Source: Zarea fungicola
Taxonomy: Eukaryota; Ascomycota; Sordariomycetes; Hypocreales; Cordycipitaceae
Direction of reading: 5' to 3'
DNA: 64,000 nucleotides
Assembly (NCBI GenBank): GCA_900169235.1
Contig: FWCC01000094.1
Span: forward strand, 1 to 64,000
Below, one piece after another: positions 44,506-57,306 of this stretch. The first letter of the stretch is position 1. Every line of letters begins with the position of its first letter. A model generated the notes under the pieces. The model was given only the letters and a program-made list of their open reading frames with translations, made no database searches and had not been told where the DNA came from. Made by a program: the position numbers and the translations under genes.

Positions 44506-47500
44506 ATGGACGACATTGCCGTCATTGGCCTCGGCCTTCGATTCCCAGGCGATGCATCTTCTCCTGAAGCGTTATGGAAAGTGGTCGAAGATGGACAGTC
44601 TCAGTGGTCCGAAATTCCGAAAGACAGGCTCAATATAAATGGGTATTACCATCCAGGGGGTGAACGACAAGGATCCGTAAGTATACTCGTCCCTGGATGA
44701 ACCAAGCTAACAGTTGCAAGATCTCATTCAAAGGAGCTCATTTCCTGAAAGAGAACATTGCCAATTTCGATGCGTCTGTAAGTTCAGTGATGCTTAAATG
44801 CTTTAAAATAAGTTAACTAATTCATCAAAGTTCTTTTCTATCATAGCAGCCGATGCAAATGCGATTGATCCCCAGCAGCGACTCCTCTTAGAAGTCTGCT
44901 ACGAAGCCCTTGAAAACGGTACACACAAAATATATATTTTAAAGTCCATCTACTAATAATATCTTAGCTGGATGTACCAAGGAAGAAATTGACGGTACAG
45001 ACACCTCTGTGTACGTCGGGTCTTTTGTCAAAGGTAAGTAATTCACTGACCGTTTCTTATCCAGAGGCTAATTTCTGTCCCAGATTATGAACAAATTTGT
45101 CTACGGGATCCAGACTGGCAACCACAATATGCTGCAACCGGTAATGGTATTGCTATCATGGCAAATCGCATCTCCTATTTCTTCAACCTGCATGGTCCAA
45201 GCATCACGGTTGATACAGGTTGCAGCGGAAGCCTTGTGTCTGTTCATTTGGCAGCGCAGAGTCTTCGTACTCGTGAATCTTCTCTGGTTCGTGTTATCCT
45301 TTCTTACTGACAACATAACTTTGAGTCTAACAGTCCAAGGCAATTGCTGCTGGTGCTGGTCTCATCTTGACTCCCAATACAATCATGCCCATGACAGCCC
45401 TAAATTTCCTTAGCCCCGATGGCAAGTGCTTTACCTTTGATGCTCGTGCAAACGGCTATGGAAGAGGCGAGGGCATTGGGGTGGTTATTTTAAAACGGGT
45501 ATCTGACGCAATCAGAGATAACGACACAATTCGAGCTGTCATTCGCGGAACTCATGTCAACCAAGACGGACGAACAGCTGGTAAGCTATAGAGCAAAGAC
45601 TAGACAAGAATTTAGCTGCTAATTTTGAATAAGGCATTACACTACCAAGTACAGCGGCTCAGGTTGAAAATATCCGAGCAGTCTACAAAGCTGCAGGGCT
45701 TCCGTATCACGATACTGCCTATGTCGAATGCCATGGAACTGGTACCCAGGCTGGTGACTGGCGAGAACTTAAGGCTATATCTGAAACCCTAGGGGCATCT
45801 CGTACTGCAGATAATCCTATTTTTGTTGGCTCCGTTAAGCCCAATATTGGACATTTGGAAGGTGCAGCTGGTGTGGCTGGCTTAATCAAAGCTGTCCTTA
45901 TGCTAGAGCACCAGCGCATTCCGCCGCATATCAACTTTGAGATTCCAAATCCAGGCATTGATTTTAAAGCCTGGAAATTGCAAGTAATAGTTTCCTAAGC
46001 TGCACCCTTTTTTTTTCTTAGCTTGGCCTAACGTGCTCGCTAGGTTTCCCGAACTGCACAAGACTGGCCTCCCAACCTGAAAAAGCGAATAAGTATAAAC
46101 TGTTTTGGTTTCGGAGGAACAAATGCACACGTAAGTAAAGTTATCAGGAGTTGATAGATTCATATAATTGTGTACATAATAACTGTTAGGCAGGTTATTC
46201 TGGATAGCGCCGAAGAGTATATCTCCGCGCAGCAGCTCCTAACTCCTCACAACTCTTCAAATACTACGAGCGGCGGGAGCGAAAGTGGCCTTGTTTCATC
46301 GATTGGTGCGCTTCAAGCAGACAAACATTGCTCTTGGCAGCTCTTTTGTATATCTTCTAACGAGCGCTCCGGAATCCAGCGTATGAGAGCTCAGCACGTG
46401 GCAATGCTAGAAAATTGCCGATTTCAGGAGAGCGACTTTCTACAGAACTACGCCTACACACTTGGCTGTCGCCGGTCTCAGCTTGAGTGGAAATCCTTTT
46501 TTGTGGCTCATTCCATTTCCGATTTGGTTTCTCAAATGAACAAACAGGAAATTCCAATCAGGCGATCGACAAAAGAGTTCTCTTCAAAACTCTGCTTCCT
46601 ATTCTGCGGTCAAGGGTCGCAGTGGCCACAGATGGGCCATGACTTGCGGTCTTTTCCCGTTTTCCTGAATAGTCTCAACTCTTCAAGTTGGTATCTGAAG
46701 ACAGTGCTCCGTTCTTCCTATGACCTGATGGATGAAATATACAGAGACTCTACTAAGAGTCGGCTTTTAGATCCTCAAATCGCTCAGCCGGCGACGACAG
46801 CTATACAGATTGCACTTGTGGACTTGATGCAATCTCTAATGATTAAGCCAGATTTTGTTATGGGTCATTCCTCTGGTGAAATTGCGGCTGCCGTCGCGTG
46901 CGGTGCTATCTCTCGCGAAGAGGCATTGGAAATCGCATATTATCGAGGCCTAGCGGCATCCCAACTACAGCTCAACCTACCTGACTTCCACGGTGGGATG
47001 ATTGCGGTTTCTATGACTTTGGATCAAGCCAACTCGTATATTTCTGCACTCTCTGATCGATTGGAGATCGCTTGCGTGAACAGCCCAAACTCGATTACCC
47101 TCTCCGGAAAACGTGAGACAATTGAGCAAGTCTCGCTTGATCTAGCAGCCAATGGAATCCGTCACCGCATTCTTTCGGTGACAATGGCTTATCATTCGTC
47201 GTACATGAAGGCACTGGAAGGCGAATATGTCCAAAATATCATTTCTGTCTCTCCCTCGATGAGCCAAACAGCTATTCGGATGTTTTCATCCGTGACTGGT
47301 GAGGAAATAGCATTTTCAAGATTAGACGCCAGCTATTGGGGCAAGAATATGGTCTCTACTGTGCAGTTCGCTTCAGGCCTTGAATCATTAATGGCTTTAC
47401 CAGAAGACCAGCGCCCGTCAATGTTTATTGAAATGGGTCCATCAGCAGTTCTACGGGCGCCGGTTATAGATACTCTGTCACCCCGCGTTAACGAAGAAAT

Positions 47501-50500
47501 GTATTTCAGTGCCTTAGACAGTCGTCGTTCTGGAATGGCTTCGGTTCTAGGTATAGTTGGAGCACTATGGGCCTCCGGTTATAAGGTTAATGTCAAAAGT
47601 GCTATTTCCCGCAGAATTCCACAGTCTCGGCTCAGATGCCTCCCAGGGCTTCCATTATATCCGTGGAACCATGCCAAATCGTACTGGCATGAGTCCCATC
47701 TCAGCTTGGCTAATAGATTTCGAGAATATGGTCGATTGGATCTTATCGGGGCACCGACTGCCGACTCCATACCCTTTGAGCCTCGTTGGCGCGGCTTCCT
47801 CCGAATTTCCGAAAATCCTTGGATGAAGCACCATCAAGTGCAAAAGACCACCATTTACCCAGCCGCTGGTCTGATTTCCATGGTTCTAGAAGGTTCTAGA
47901 CAACTGAGAAGATCATTTACAGACATCGTTGGATACGAAATTAGAAATATGCAATTCATAAAAGCAATTGTTTTACCTGATTCGACACACGGCGTTGAGG
48001 TTGCGCTGAACATGAGAGTTGAGGGCTCAGACAATCCCGCAAAGGGCCAATTCACATTTTCTATATATTCCAAAAGCTTCGAAAAAGACTGGGAAAAACA
48101 CGCCACAGGAACTTTACATTTTTGTTTCCATTCAGCGAATTGGGAAACTGTCTTTCGAGCATTCGCCCCCGAGCACTCTGATATTGCCACCAAATGCCGC
48201 ACATCGGTAGACCCGCGGCAGCTGTATGAGCAGTTGGACACGGTCGGGATTACATACGGTCCAATGTTTCGAAATATCCTCGAGGTGCAGAAAGGTACCG
48301 ATTGTTGTATCAGCAGAGTCCGTGTGCCTGACACGAAGTCGACGATGCCAGCAAACTTCGAGTACCCGCACTTGCTTCACCCTGGGACTTTAGATGCAAT
48401 GTTCCAGACACTTTTTGCCTTAAAACCCACACCCATGATTCCTTATTTTATTCGAAGCATTTTTGTGTCTGATGGCCTGGATCTAACCAATAGTAACGAG
48501 TTTGCAGGCTACGCAAATGTCAAACAAGGTCTAATACATGCTGCCGAAGCACAGATATCTATGTGCTGTACAGATAGACCACTTGATCAGGTCATTGTCA
48601 AAGGGTTACGCTTCAGTGGCGAGTTGTTTTCGCTATCGGCCGCATCGCCATTCCTTCCCAACTATCGAAATTTGACCACGGAACTGATTTGGCGAGAAAA
48701 TTATGAAACTGCGGATTTCGAATCATTCAGGCATATAATGTCACTTCTAGGCCATAGATACCCCCAACTTTCAGTTTTACAAGTAGGGGGCACTCTTTCA
48801 CTTGCAAAATCCATCCTCCTATCTGCCCTTGGTGGAGCCCCAAACCCATTACGACTTCAAAGATATACTATTGTCGGCGAATCTCCGCCAGATGCGTTCT
48901 TCCACGAGATCAACGTACCTCCTTTCCGTGGATACGTGGAAAATCTCTCAAGCACTACAGCTATTCACTCAACGTATCACCTTATAGTGGTAACTGAAGC
49001 GCAAAATGACGGACTTTCGCAGATACGGAGTTTCCTCAAGCCAGGAGGTATCATACTCCAGGTATACCCTGGAGATGTCTTTCCGCGTGACTCAATATCC
49101 AATCTTGGAATTAAGCACCTGAGATCCGGCTGGAATCCGACTGATTTAGATGAAGAGTGGCGTAATCACACAGGCCTGCCCGTTGGCGAAGATACGGATG
49201 GCTCCACAGAACTCTATTTTCTAAGACTGCCTCCTGAAGCATCAAAATTTACAATGCCTGCCAGTGTCGTTTTGTTATTACCTGATGTTCTTTCGGAAGA
49301 GGTCTCCCGCTTTCAAGCCCAGTTTGCGAACTGGCTCACTGCACAGCATCCAGAAACAGCAATATGCTCCATCTGCCTCACGGATATCCCCCACGCCAAG
49401 ATCGTGCGAAGTGATACACTGTTTATCTCGCTCCTTGATTTTTCTTCAAGCAATTCATATGAGGGCGCTATCTTCAACTTGAATGAATTGGACTTCAACG
49501 CTTTCCATTCTTTACAGAAGGTCATGAAAGCGATCATTTGGGTCACAAGAGGGGCCAACATGGTCCCAGTTAACCCACGCGCGGCATCTGTCATTGGCCT
49601 AGCTAGAACACTGATGTCAGAGAACTTGCAATTGTCTTTTGCTACCTTCGATCTGGATCATCACTCAGTTTTATATGAACCAGGTATTCTAGACATGTTT
49701 CTCACAGTTTTCCGAAATGTACTTGACCAGGCGATAACCAACGAGGTTCACGAGGTTGATTTCGCAGAGAAGGATGGCAAACTCTTTATACCACGATTGG
49801 AGACTCTGAAATCATTGAATGATATTATTGAGGAGACCAATGACGTCTATATTTCGTCAGAAAAATGCTTTCAAACCGAACGGGCTGAAACTGGTAAACT
49901 GATAGCTCTCGAGCCATCAACCCTACCATGCATACGACCTAGAACTCTTGTATCGCCCATCTATTTCAAGGAATTTACTCTGGAGGAATCCGATCCTCTG
50001 GATATTGCTATATCATTTAGTGCTGGAGTTCTCTATGGCAGGAGTGTCCAGAATTCGGACCAAACATCAATGAGATACCGAAGCTATGACTTGGTAGGAA
50101 CCATTTCATCAGTGGGAGCGTATACAGCTGGATTCCAGGAAAACGATAAAGTTATAGTGCTTGTCCCAGACGGAAAGGGACTCCGCACAACAGTACGCGT
50201 TCATCCAGCTTTTATAATGCACTACAAGCCTGGCTTTGTACCTAGCCATTTTTTATGTGCCTATTATGCACTATTCAATGTTGGAAGGATTTGCACGGGA
50301 AAAACGCTTCTAATCCATGCAGGTGCTAGCGGCTTCGGCATGGCTGCTACAGAGCTGGGTCTCCTTGTCGGGGCTACAGTATTCACCACAGTGATTGGGC
50401 CAAATAAAGACCACCAAAAACAGCTTCTTCTTCACCGCGGTGTCGAATTGGACCATATTTTGGATGGGGACAATGACAATTACACATCTGTAGTTGATGT

Positions 50501-52145
50501 TCTTACTGGAAATCGAGGCGTCGACATTGTTTACAATCCAACAAACAATATTGCATTATCTACAGGTTGTGTTCGACGATGTAAGTGGATTGACACTGTA
50601 TGTCGAAGAAGTTAGCTACTAAACACCTTTGTAGGTGGTATAGTGGTCCATCTTACAGATTCGTCGGAAAATTCTGCCATCAATGCACCCCCCGGCATAC
50701 CGCTGACAGTTGTGACCTTTGACATGGATACTTTACTCACTGAGGATCGCGATCTATCTACAGAGATTCTCCATGAAGTGATTCAACTCACGAGCAACGC
50801 TTCGTTGGACTGGCTGTCAGATTCGGTACTTAACAGGCAGTTTGATATATCCGCATTAGATGCTGCTTTCAAAGAGTACAATAGACGCCCTCATGTGGGC
50901 TCTGTGATAATAACGGCAAATTCAAGTCAGGGAAATGGTAGCATAGTTCGGGTCCTCGACGTTGACACTGCAGGATCCCTATGGAAGTACATTACTAACG
51001 ATTCAACGTTTGTTTTAGTTGGTGGGCTTGGAGGACTTGGGAAAAGCATTGCCGAACTTCTAGTCACAAACGGCGCAAAGTATCTTGCATTTCTCAGTCG
51101 CTCTGGCGCATCTTCAACCGGATCATTACAATTTCTTGAAACACTGGCTAGACAGGGCGTGGACGCCAGGGCATTTGCTGTTGATATCTGCGACCAAACA
51201 GCCCTTCAAGCCGTTCTCGAAAATAAAGTAAATGCATCTATGCCGCCGATTTGTGGAGTTTTCCACTGTGCCGCTGTTATCAAGGACGCAGTATTTGAGA
51301 ACATGACGTACGAACACTGGAATACTGGCTTTAAGCCGAAGGCTCTCGGAGCGTGGAATCTTGTTGAGGCAATCGAAGCAACGGGGCAGGATCCCTTCTT
51401 TGTGTTTTTGGCAAGTTCCGCGGGTGTCATTGGCACTCGTGGACAAGCAAACTATGCTGCTGGAAATGCTGTCCTTGACGCGTTGGCTAGAAGTCTTCAA
51501 TTACGGGGGAAGCGGGCTATTTCCCTCGATCTTGGCCCCATTCTCGGAGCAGGAATGCTAGCAGACGACCACGCCATTCTCGACATCCTTCAAGCCAGCG
51601 GCTTTTACGGTATACGGCATGATGATTTTCTCACTATTATCAAGCATGCCATAACATTGGAGGCGTTCGACGGCAAGCGTTTGCCACCTCAGGTTATTCT
51701 CGGCGTCGGTACTGGCGGACTGATGTTGCAGAATAAGCCCGCGGATCCTTATTGGTCTCATGCCGCGATTTATTCGTATCTCAATATTGTCGACATGCCA
51801 CCGCCAGACTTGACAGCGTCCACGCCGTCTGTCGGTCTTGATATCAAGTCGCAACTGGAAAATTGTACGGACATTGTACTGGCTGCAGATATAGTTTGTT
51901 CTGGGCTTTCCGGTATGCTCGCTAAGTCAATGAACATGGCGATTGAAGAAGTTGATCCCTCCTGCCCCCCAATAGCCTACGGTGTCGATTCTTTGGTGGC
52001 TGTTGGCGTGCGTAACTGGGTGGTAGGCAATATTGGAGTCGAGGTATCGGTTTTTGATATAATGAGCGAGTTGACAATTCACGAGTTATCCAGGTTAATT
52101 GCTCAAACTGGGAGAGCCGGGTCTGATGCAAAGAAGCACGTGTGA
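44506..52145 (+). CDS. Highly reducing polyketide synthase (type I, iterative)
   Basis: Ten exons (44506-44676, 44721-44777, 44831-44918, 44968-45033, 45084-45286, 45334-45580, 45634-45983, 46044-46130, 46194-50580, 50635-52145) sum to 7167 nt, a 2388-aa protein. KS occupies about 1-425 with Cys174 (in DTGCSGSLV), His311 (CHGTGT) and His351 (NIGHLEGA). AT follows (CGQGSQWPQMG; Ser649 in GHSSGE). DH has His970 and Asp1157 (HPGTLDAMFQ), but the Gly of HxxxGxxxxP is Lys974. About 1245-1440 is a shrunken, motif-poor methyltransferase-like region, probably inactive. ER spans about 1675-1935 (HAGASGFG), KR about 2010-2250 (VGGLGGLG, then SSAGV and ANYAAGN), and ACP carries Ser2338 in YGVDSL. No thioesterase is present, so release is in trans or by another enzyme. 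All nine introns cluster in the KS except the last. The product should be a fully or variably reduced chain. Confidence 0.95.
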
Positions 52146-52720
52146 GAGAAGCAGTTGGATAAATGAATGTAATAATATTTACCAGATGTCACGGATTGTG
52201 CTATATGTGGCAGTACCTGTCTGCATTTTCGTTATTGTGTACAGCAGCTAGCTAATAGCTCCTAAATAGCAATTGATAACGAATCTCTCAATTAGCACGG
52301 GCATGCGCTAAGATTTTCCAACCAAATAGCCCGAATAGCCCGAATATAAACATATTATCTGTTCACTTGAGTTTATTAGTAGCAATAACACTAAACAGGG
52401 CTTAGCTCTGATGAACTCTGCTGATGAATGGGGCTCAAATTAAAATAAAAAACTCATTGCCGTCTTCCTTTCTCTTAAAAAATAAGATGCTAGATGACTG
52501 CTTATTCGGTTATTTGAAAGATTGCTCATCCTCCATCAGGTTCCAAGCAGGCATTATTATACTCCGAGGGACATGATACATAAATACGCGGAGAGGATGA
52601 TCGGCCACGCACAGCCATAAGCAGAGAGCCAGAATAAGGGATTGCTTGTGAGGTCGGCTCAATAGCTCCAGATCAACGTCTTCTTCGATGGACAAAAAGG
52701 TAGATCAAAAAGATATGAAT
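52146..52720. other. 3' region of the polyketide synthase
   Basis: About 575 bp holding the synthase 3' UTR. AT-rich, with TA-rich words and several TAGCTAATAGC-like repeats. No gene supported. Confidence 0.5.
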
Positions 52721-52799
52721 GCGTGATCTGGGAATCGAACCCAGGGCTCCCCGACGTTGCGGATGGCAACGGAGAATTTTACCACTAAACCAATCACGC
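52721..52799 (-). tRNA. tRNA-Gly (GCC) with a short intron
   Basis: On the minus strand, GCGTGAT at the 5' end pairs with ATCACGC at the 3' end (7-bp acceptor stem). D-arm A-box-like sequence TTTAGTGGTA, anticodon stem CTCCG/CGGGG with loop TTGCCAT (anticodon GCC), and T-arm CTGGG TTCGATT CCCAG (B box GGTTCGATTCC) are all present. The length of 79 nt exceeds the usual 71, leaving an intron of about 8-9 nt (around CCGCAACGT) after the anticodon, the canonical position for nuclear tRNA introns. CCA is not encoded, as expected in eukaryotes. Confidence 0.93.
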
Positions 52800-53031
52800 A
52801 AAGTGTCTATAAATTCGTTCTGGAACTACATCGAATTATAGAGCAACTTGGTAGTTGATAATCCTTTTAACTGAAATTTAGGACCAAAAACTCTTTCAGT
52901 GACAGATTTGACAACACGTTCAAGAATCGCCAATTAGTGTAGCAAAAATATACCATGTATTCTCGTATTTTGCCTCCTCTATATGCTACACTCTGAAACA
53001 ATAGATCTAGTAAAGCAATTGCCACTGGCCT

Positions 53032-54788
53032 TTAATCCTCCAAGTCATGAACGTCTTCAGGATTCCAGACAGCCTCGATGACACTCATACGGCAGCCTTC
53101 AGCCCGTGTAACGCCCTGTTTAAAATTAGTTGCCATACTGGCAAAACAATAAATCTACTGACCTGGAACTTGAATCGTGCGTCTGCCTCAGCAAACAATG
53201 CCTTGAATTCGTTCTCATCGCGCTCTTGCGCATTGAGCAAAGTGAGCATGATCATGTCCATTCCTCTCATTAGCTTATCATCCCAGGGACTTTCTGCACC
53301 GGGTTGCCGCAAACAATGGTCGTTTATTACAACACGAGCCCCCGGTTTTAATGATGGGATAAGATTTTTGAGAATGCTTATTGCGTATGGCGTCGAATAG
53401 TTGTGGATAATCCAACGGAAGAAGTAGACTATTACACGGCAAGGTAAGCCAAAGTGGAGCAGACATATGTAGAGAATCCAACCTCGCACTTACCATCTGC
53501 GCCCTTGACAGATTGTTCTTGAAAGAAGTCATGAGCCTGAAATGTTATTCTGCTAGCCACAGAGTCGTCATTGGATATAGGGCTCGGGGCACTTTCTACC
53601 GTTTTTGGCAAATCCTGAACAACGAAGTTGATGTTCTTCCACTTATTTGCCAGATCAAGGCAGACGAAGCCGTGACTACCACCCACATCAACAAATGTTC
53701 CATGTTTTTCATCGATTTCCGAAAGATTGTAATTGTCAACAAAATACTTGACCTCATATCCTTCTCCTCCAGTCAAGCTGGCCATTGCTCTACCCATGCG
53801 TTTCGCAAGTTTGGGGTTCTTGCCGAAGGTCACGAACATGGGCTCTTTATTCACCGTGTCGAAAGCAAAGTTGAATCCAGTTGTAGTAAGTGATGTTGCT
53901 TCGGGGTGTGCTTGAAGGGCTTTGAGTACATTGGCTGATGCTGGGAAGATATCTTCCGAGTTGAATCCGATCCAATCCTGCAGAGCAGCATCTTCTGCGA
54001 GACATCGGGATAAGGCAGTATGTGCGATCATCCCTGGAGTTGGTTCACTGAAGATATGGTTTGTCATCGCATGTCGCAAAATTCGGGCGAGATTAATGGA
54101 ATCTAAAGATGTCTTTGATTGCAGCTCCGCGAGGGAGATGCTCCCAGTGACAGGAACGAGTGTTGCTACGGCGTTGTTAGATATGGCTGTCTTTTTATTG
54201 TTGCTGGTTTAAATGATATACTTACCAAGCCCATAGTGATTGATAATCTGAAGAGTTAAGGAATCCAGAAACTTTACTAAGCTGTCAGTATCCGCGAATT
54301 GTGTTGCGCATATCATGTTCACTTACTCCCCAAACTCCCCATCGCACACTTTCATGTGGACCACGGGCCAGACATGAAAGTTCATTTGCAGCAGATATAA
54401 TTTCTTGGCGACTCCTCTGAATATTGTCAGGCAGTTTCGGGAAACTGCTTCGAGCGTCTGCTTCAAACGATGGAGAGGGTATTCCCTGGTTACTACAATA
54501 CTGTTCGAGTCTGTCGGTTTCCGCGCTGATTATCTTGGCGAGCTGAATGAGACGAGAGTCAACCAGCGTTGCTTGTTGCACGTCTGGCAATGAGGTTGTC
54601 CTCTCGGATTCCTCTTCTTTCGTCCCGGTGTCGTACTTAGTTTCGCGTTTTGCTTTTAATTGTCCAATACCGGAGAAAGACCGCCGGTTGGCCTTCTTCT
54701 CTTCTGCTGGAGCCGATCGGGATGATCCGGCATTTGAGCCTTGCAGCCAGGACTTGAATTTTCCCATTCTTTTCGAGACTCCACACAA
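53032..54788 (-). CDS. SAM-dependent O-methyltransferase
   Basis: Class I O-methyltransferase of the fungal secondary-metabolism type, 512 aa from exons 54788-54323, 54276-54226, 54165-53494, 53428-53163 and 53115-53032. Residues 1-70 are a Ser/Lys-rich extension. An N-terminal dimerisation and winged-helix domain follows (FLDSLTLQIINHYGLATLVP, RILRHAMTNHIFSEPTPG). The catalytic domain has the SAM motif VDVGGSHG at about 331-338, RWIIHN with His405 in the position of the plant COMT catalytic base, then NLIPSLKPGARVVINDH, a conserved ERDENEF, and an ending typical of the family (SVIEAVW). Introns are 46-65 nt; intron 1 is the least certain (donor GTGAAC, acceptor CTTAG), chosen because it keeps the conserved helix in frame. 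A start at 54767 (MGKFKSW) is equally possible. Convergent with the polyketide synthase, it is a likely tailoring enzyme. Confidence 0.9.
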
Positions 54789-57306
54789 AGCAATTAAATG
54801 ACTGAGCGTAAGTCATAAGACTCCGGCCTGTGACAGTTTAGCTTCCTGGCGGTGTTTTGAGAATAGTTTATTAATGAAGAACAAATCGAGCTTAGGTAGT
54901 TAGTGTTATGTATGGTGTTAGGCAAGGAGAAGGTGCTGGGCGGTAAAAGAACGGAGGATGGAGAGGAATTTGATCATGTGAAAGAGAAGGTGAGCCTGAT
55001 CCAATCAAGTACCCCTTTTTTTCAAGGTATTCTTGGGTCATGAGTTTCTCAGGTACTGGTAGGCAGCTTGCCTTTATGTCCCGTGCAGCTTTGGGGGAAT
55101 TTGAGAGCCACGTTATTTTGCTTCTTGGCTCCAACTCCAGTGCCATCAAGAGTTTAGCAGTGTGGCGAGCGCCGACCGCATTGAATACGGTAGGCCATGA
55201 CGTTTTGCTCTCTTATGTACCAAGGGTAACGCAATTGTATATTGAGCCATGCAGATGCCGCCCGAAATTGTCCGTCTTTGGCACGTCGCCGGACAGTAAG
55301 AGGCAACACAGGGATGGATGGACCTTTCGAGACGCCAGCGCGCCAGAGGAACACCACCGTGAGTGCCAAAAAAATTTGGACGGACAGAAACACGCCAGAT
55401 GGCTAAGGGGAGCAAAACAGGAGATTTTAAACACAGTGGAAACACTCGTGCCTAATAATGAGGACCTGTGCTACTATGAAGCGTTTCCTTACAGCTAAAA
55501 TTGCCAGTGCTGGGTTCGACGTGATATACACGAGGAATCAATGAGAATGGAAAACACTCAGCTTACCTATAAACTTGCGGCGAAATAGATCCCTCCCCCG
55601 TTCAAAGAGGAACGTCTAGTGCGAGGTGTCGAGTACGAAATAATAGTTGTTGCAAACAAAAGTAATAGTGTAAGGGCCGCCCAATTTGGCGAAAGGGAAA
55701 GCAAGAATGGCGCCTCCTTTCTATCAGCCAACTTTATTATGCTGTGCAGCAAGTTGACCAAGGAGCTACCAAAGGCTCCACTGACACAGAACAGCTGCAC
55801 TGGTAGACGAGCATGGATAGCCAAGCGCTAGTTACGGGGAGTTACTTAGTACCTATTAGTATCGCATCTATCAAGTAGTATGTAGGTAGGTAGTAACTAC
55901 CTGTAGTGCCTCTGTGTTCGGAATTTCGGACCTCTAAAATAATTAGAACTTATTAAGTAGGTGCCTTGCCAACTTGCCTAGGTCCGGATGATCACGTCCC
56001 CGTATCTTATTCCACTTGGTCGCGCTCGTAGACGTGCTACTTCGCTCTCACTTGGCGCTATTACGTAGCCAGCTCATCAGTCTTAGTAGAACCACAGTGA
56101 AGTCAGATTACCTTCAGGAGATATGTCAGTCATGAAAATATGGCTTGCCCTCTTTCTGGCGTTGCATGGCATTGTTAATTAAATTACCATGTGGGTCATG
56201 TTAGGGGATGCTGCATTTTAGACACAAGTCAACTTCGTTCTCTGTCTTATTAGCTGATGTCTAGGTGTATGTAGTGCCGAGGAAATACGGAGCTCCGTTG
56301 ATTGTTGTGGGATATTCTATCAACTGGTAGACAATGGTAGCGGCCATGTTGTTCCGAGTTTGGCTTGCTGGGAAACCTCAGCAATAAACTGCTGGCTATA
56401 TTTCCAATTTCTGCGGAAGTCCCGACGGGGGCAGGGGGCACAGCCTACAGCGACGAGGTGACCAGCAGTTTTTTGTCCCAATAGTCTGGTCCGCCCCGCT
56501 TTTAAGTTCTTTCTCGCCAATTGTTGGCTGGCTTAGTCTCAGCTCCCATCTGCCTTCGTGTTTTCCTTGTCATCTTTCTTTTCTTTTCTTCATGGTCTGT
56601 GCACCGCCGCATTCTGGGTACATTTAAACTACCAGTACCTACCTACTCCTTGGTAGTTAACTAATAGTTAGGTCATCGGCAATGCAAACAAGTGCCAGTG
56701 ACCAAACCGACCTGACACTCGCCACTAACAATGTAGATAGACACTGGACAGCGGGATGGATGACCCCTTTCTTTCTTGGCGCTACGTAATCTCCGCATCC
56801 CGCAAATACTGTGTATAAGGAGTAAAGAGGACATAGAGCAGTTCAACCCCTCGAATCGATGTAACCTTAGCAACGACTCTGCATGTAAAGCCAACGGCAT
56901 AGATAATTCGGGGTTTTATCTTGGCCAGCCCGACACTATGTTGATCCCAGCCTCTAATTCTAGTGACGGTTGCTGTCTTGAACGGCATGCTTGGTGCGAG
57001 ATAGATTGTAATTGAAAAGCATTATTTATACAAAGAGACTCCGAACTGTCATGCACTAGTCGGATGAATGATTCTGGTTCCCAGGTCTCCGACGGATGAT
57101 CGGACAGCTCACCTGGAACATCAGCGCGGCCTGGCATAGACACGAAATATAGAAGCTCATCTTTTACTCGCCTCAGATTTTTAAAGGTCCTTTTTTTTAA
57201 AAAATAAAAATAAAAAATACAGCCTGGAGTCTTTTACTCCATAGATAATGTTCAATGGCTTGCCATGTTGCATTTCAGGCGCCTTCTGGCCTTTCCACAA
57301 GTATTT
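54789..57306. other. Intergenic region with two TACCTA islands
   Basis: About 2.5 kb without a supported gene. Open frames at 55040-55498 (plus) and 54892-55149 (minus) overlap each other and neither matches a family I know. Islands of TACCTA/TAGGTA words lie at about 55845-55985 and 56632-56675. Confidence 0.45.
55845..55985. repeat. TACCTA/TAGGTA-rich island
   Basis: Contains CTTAGTACCTATTAGTA, GTATGTAGGTAGGTAG, TAACTACCTGTAG and GTAGGTGCC within the gene-free stretch between the O-methyltransferase and the LaeA-like gene. Confidence 0.6.

Noticed and set aside
54892..55498. Overlapping frames on both strands between the O-methyltransferase and the LaeA-like gene
   Set aside because: They overlap each other with no recognisable domain; a degraded gene is possible but not supportable by eye.
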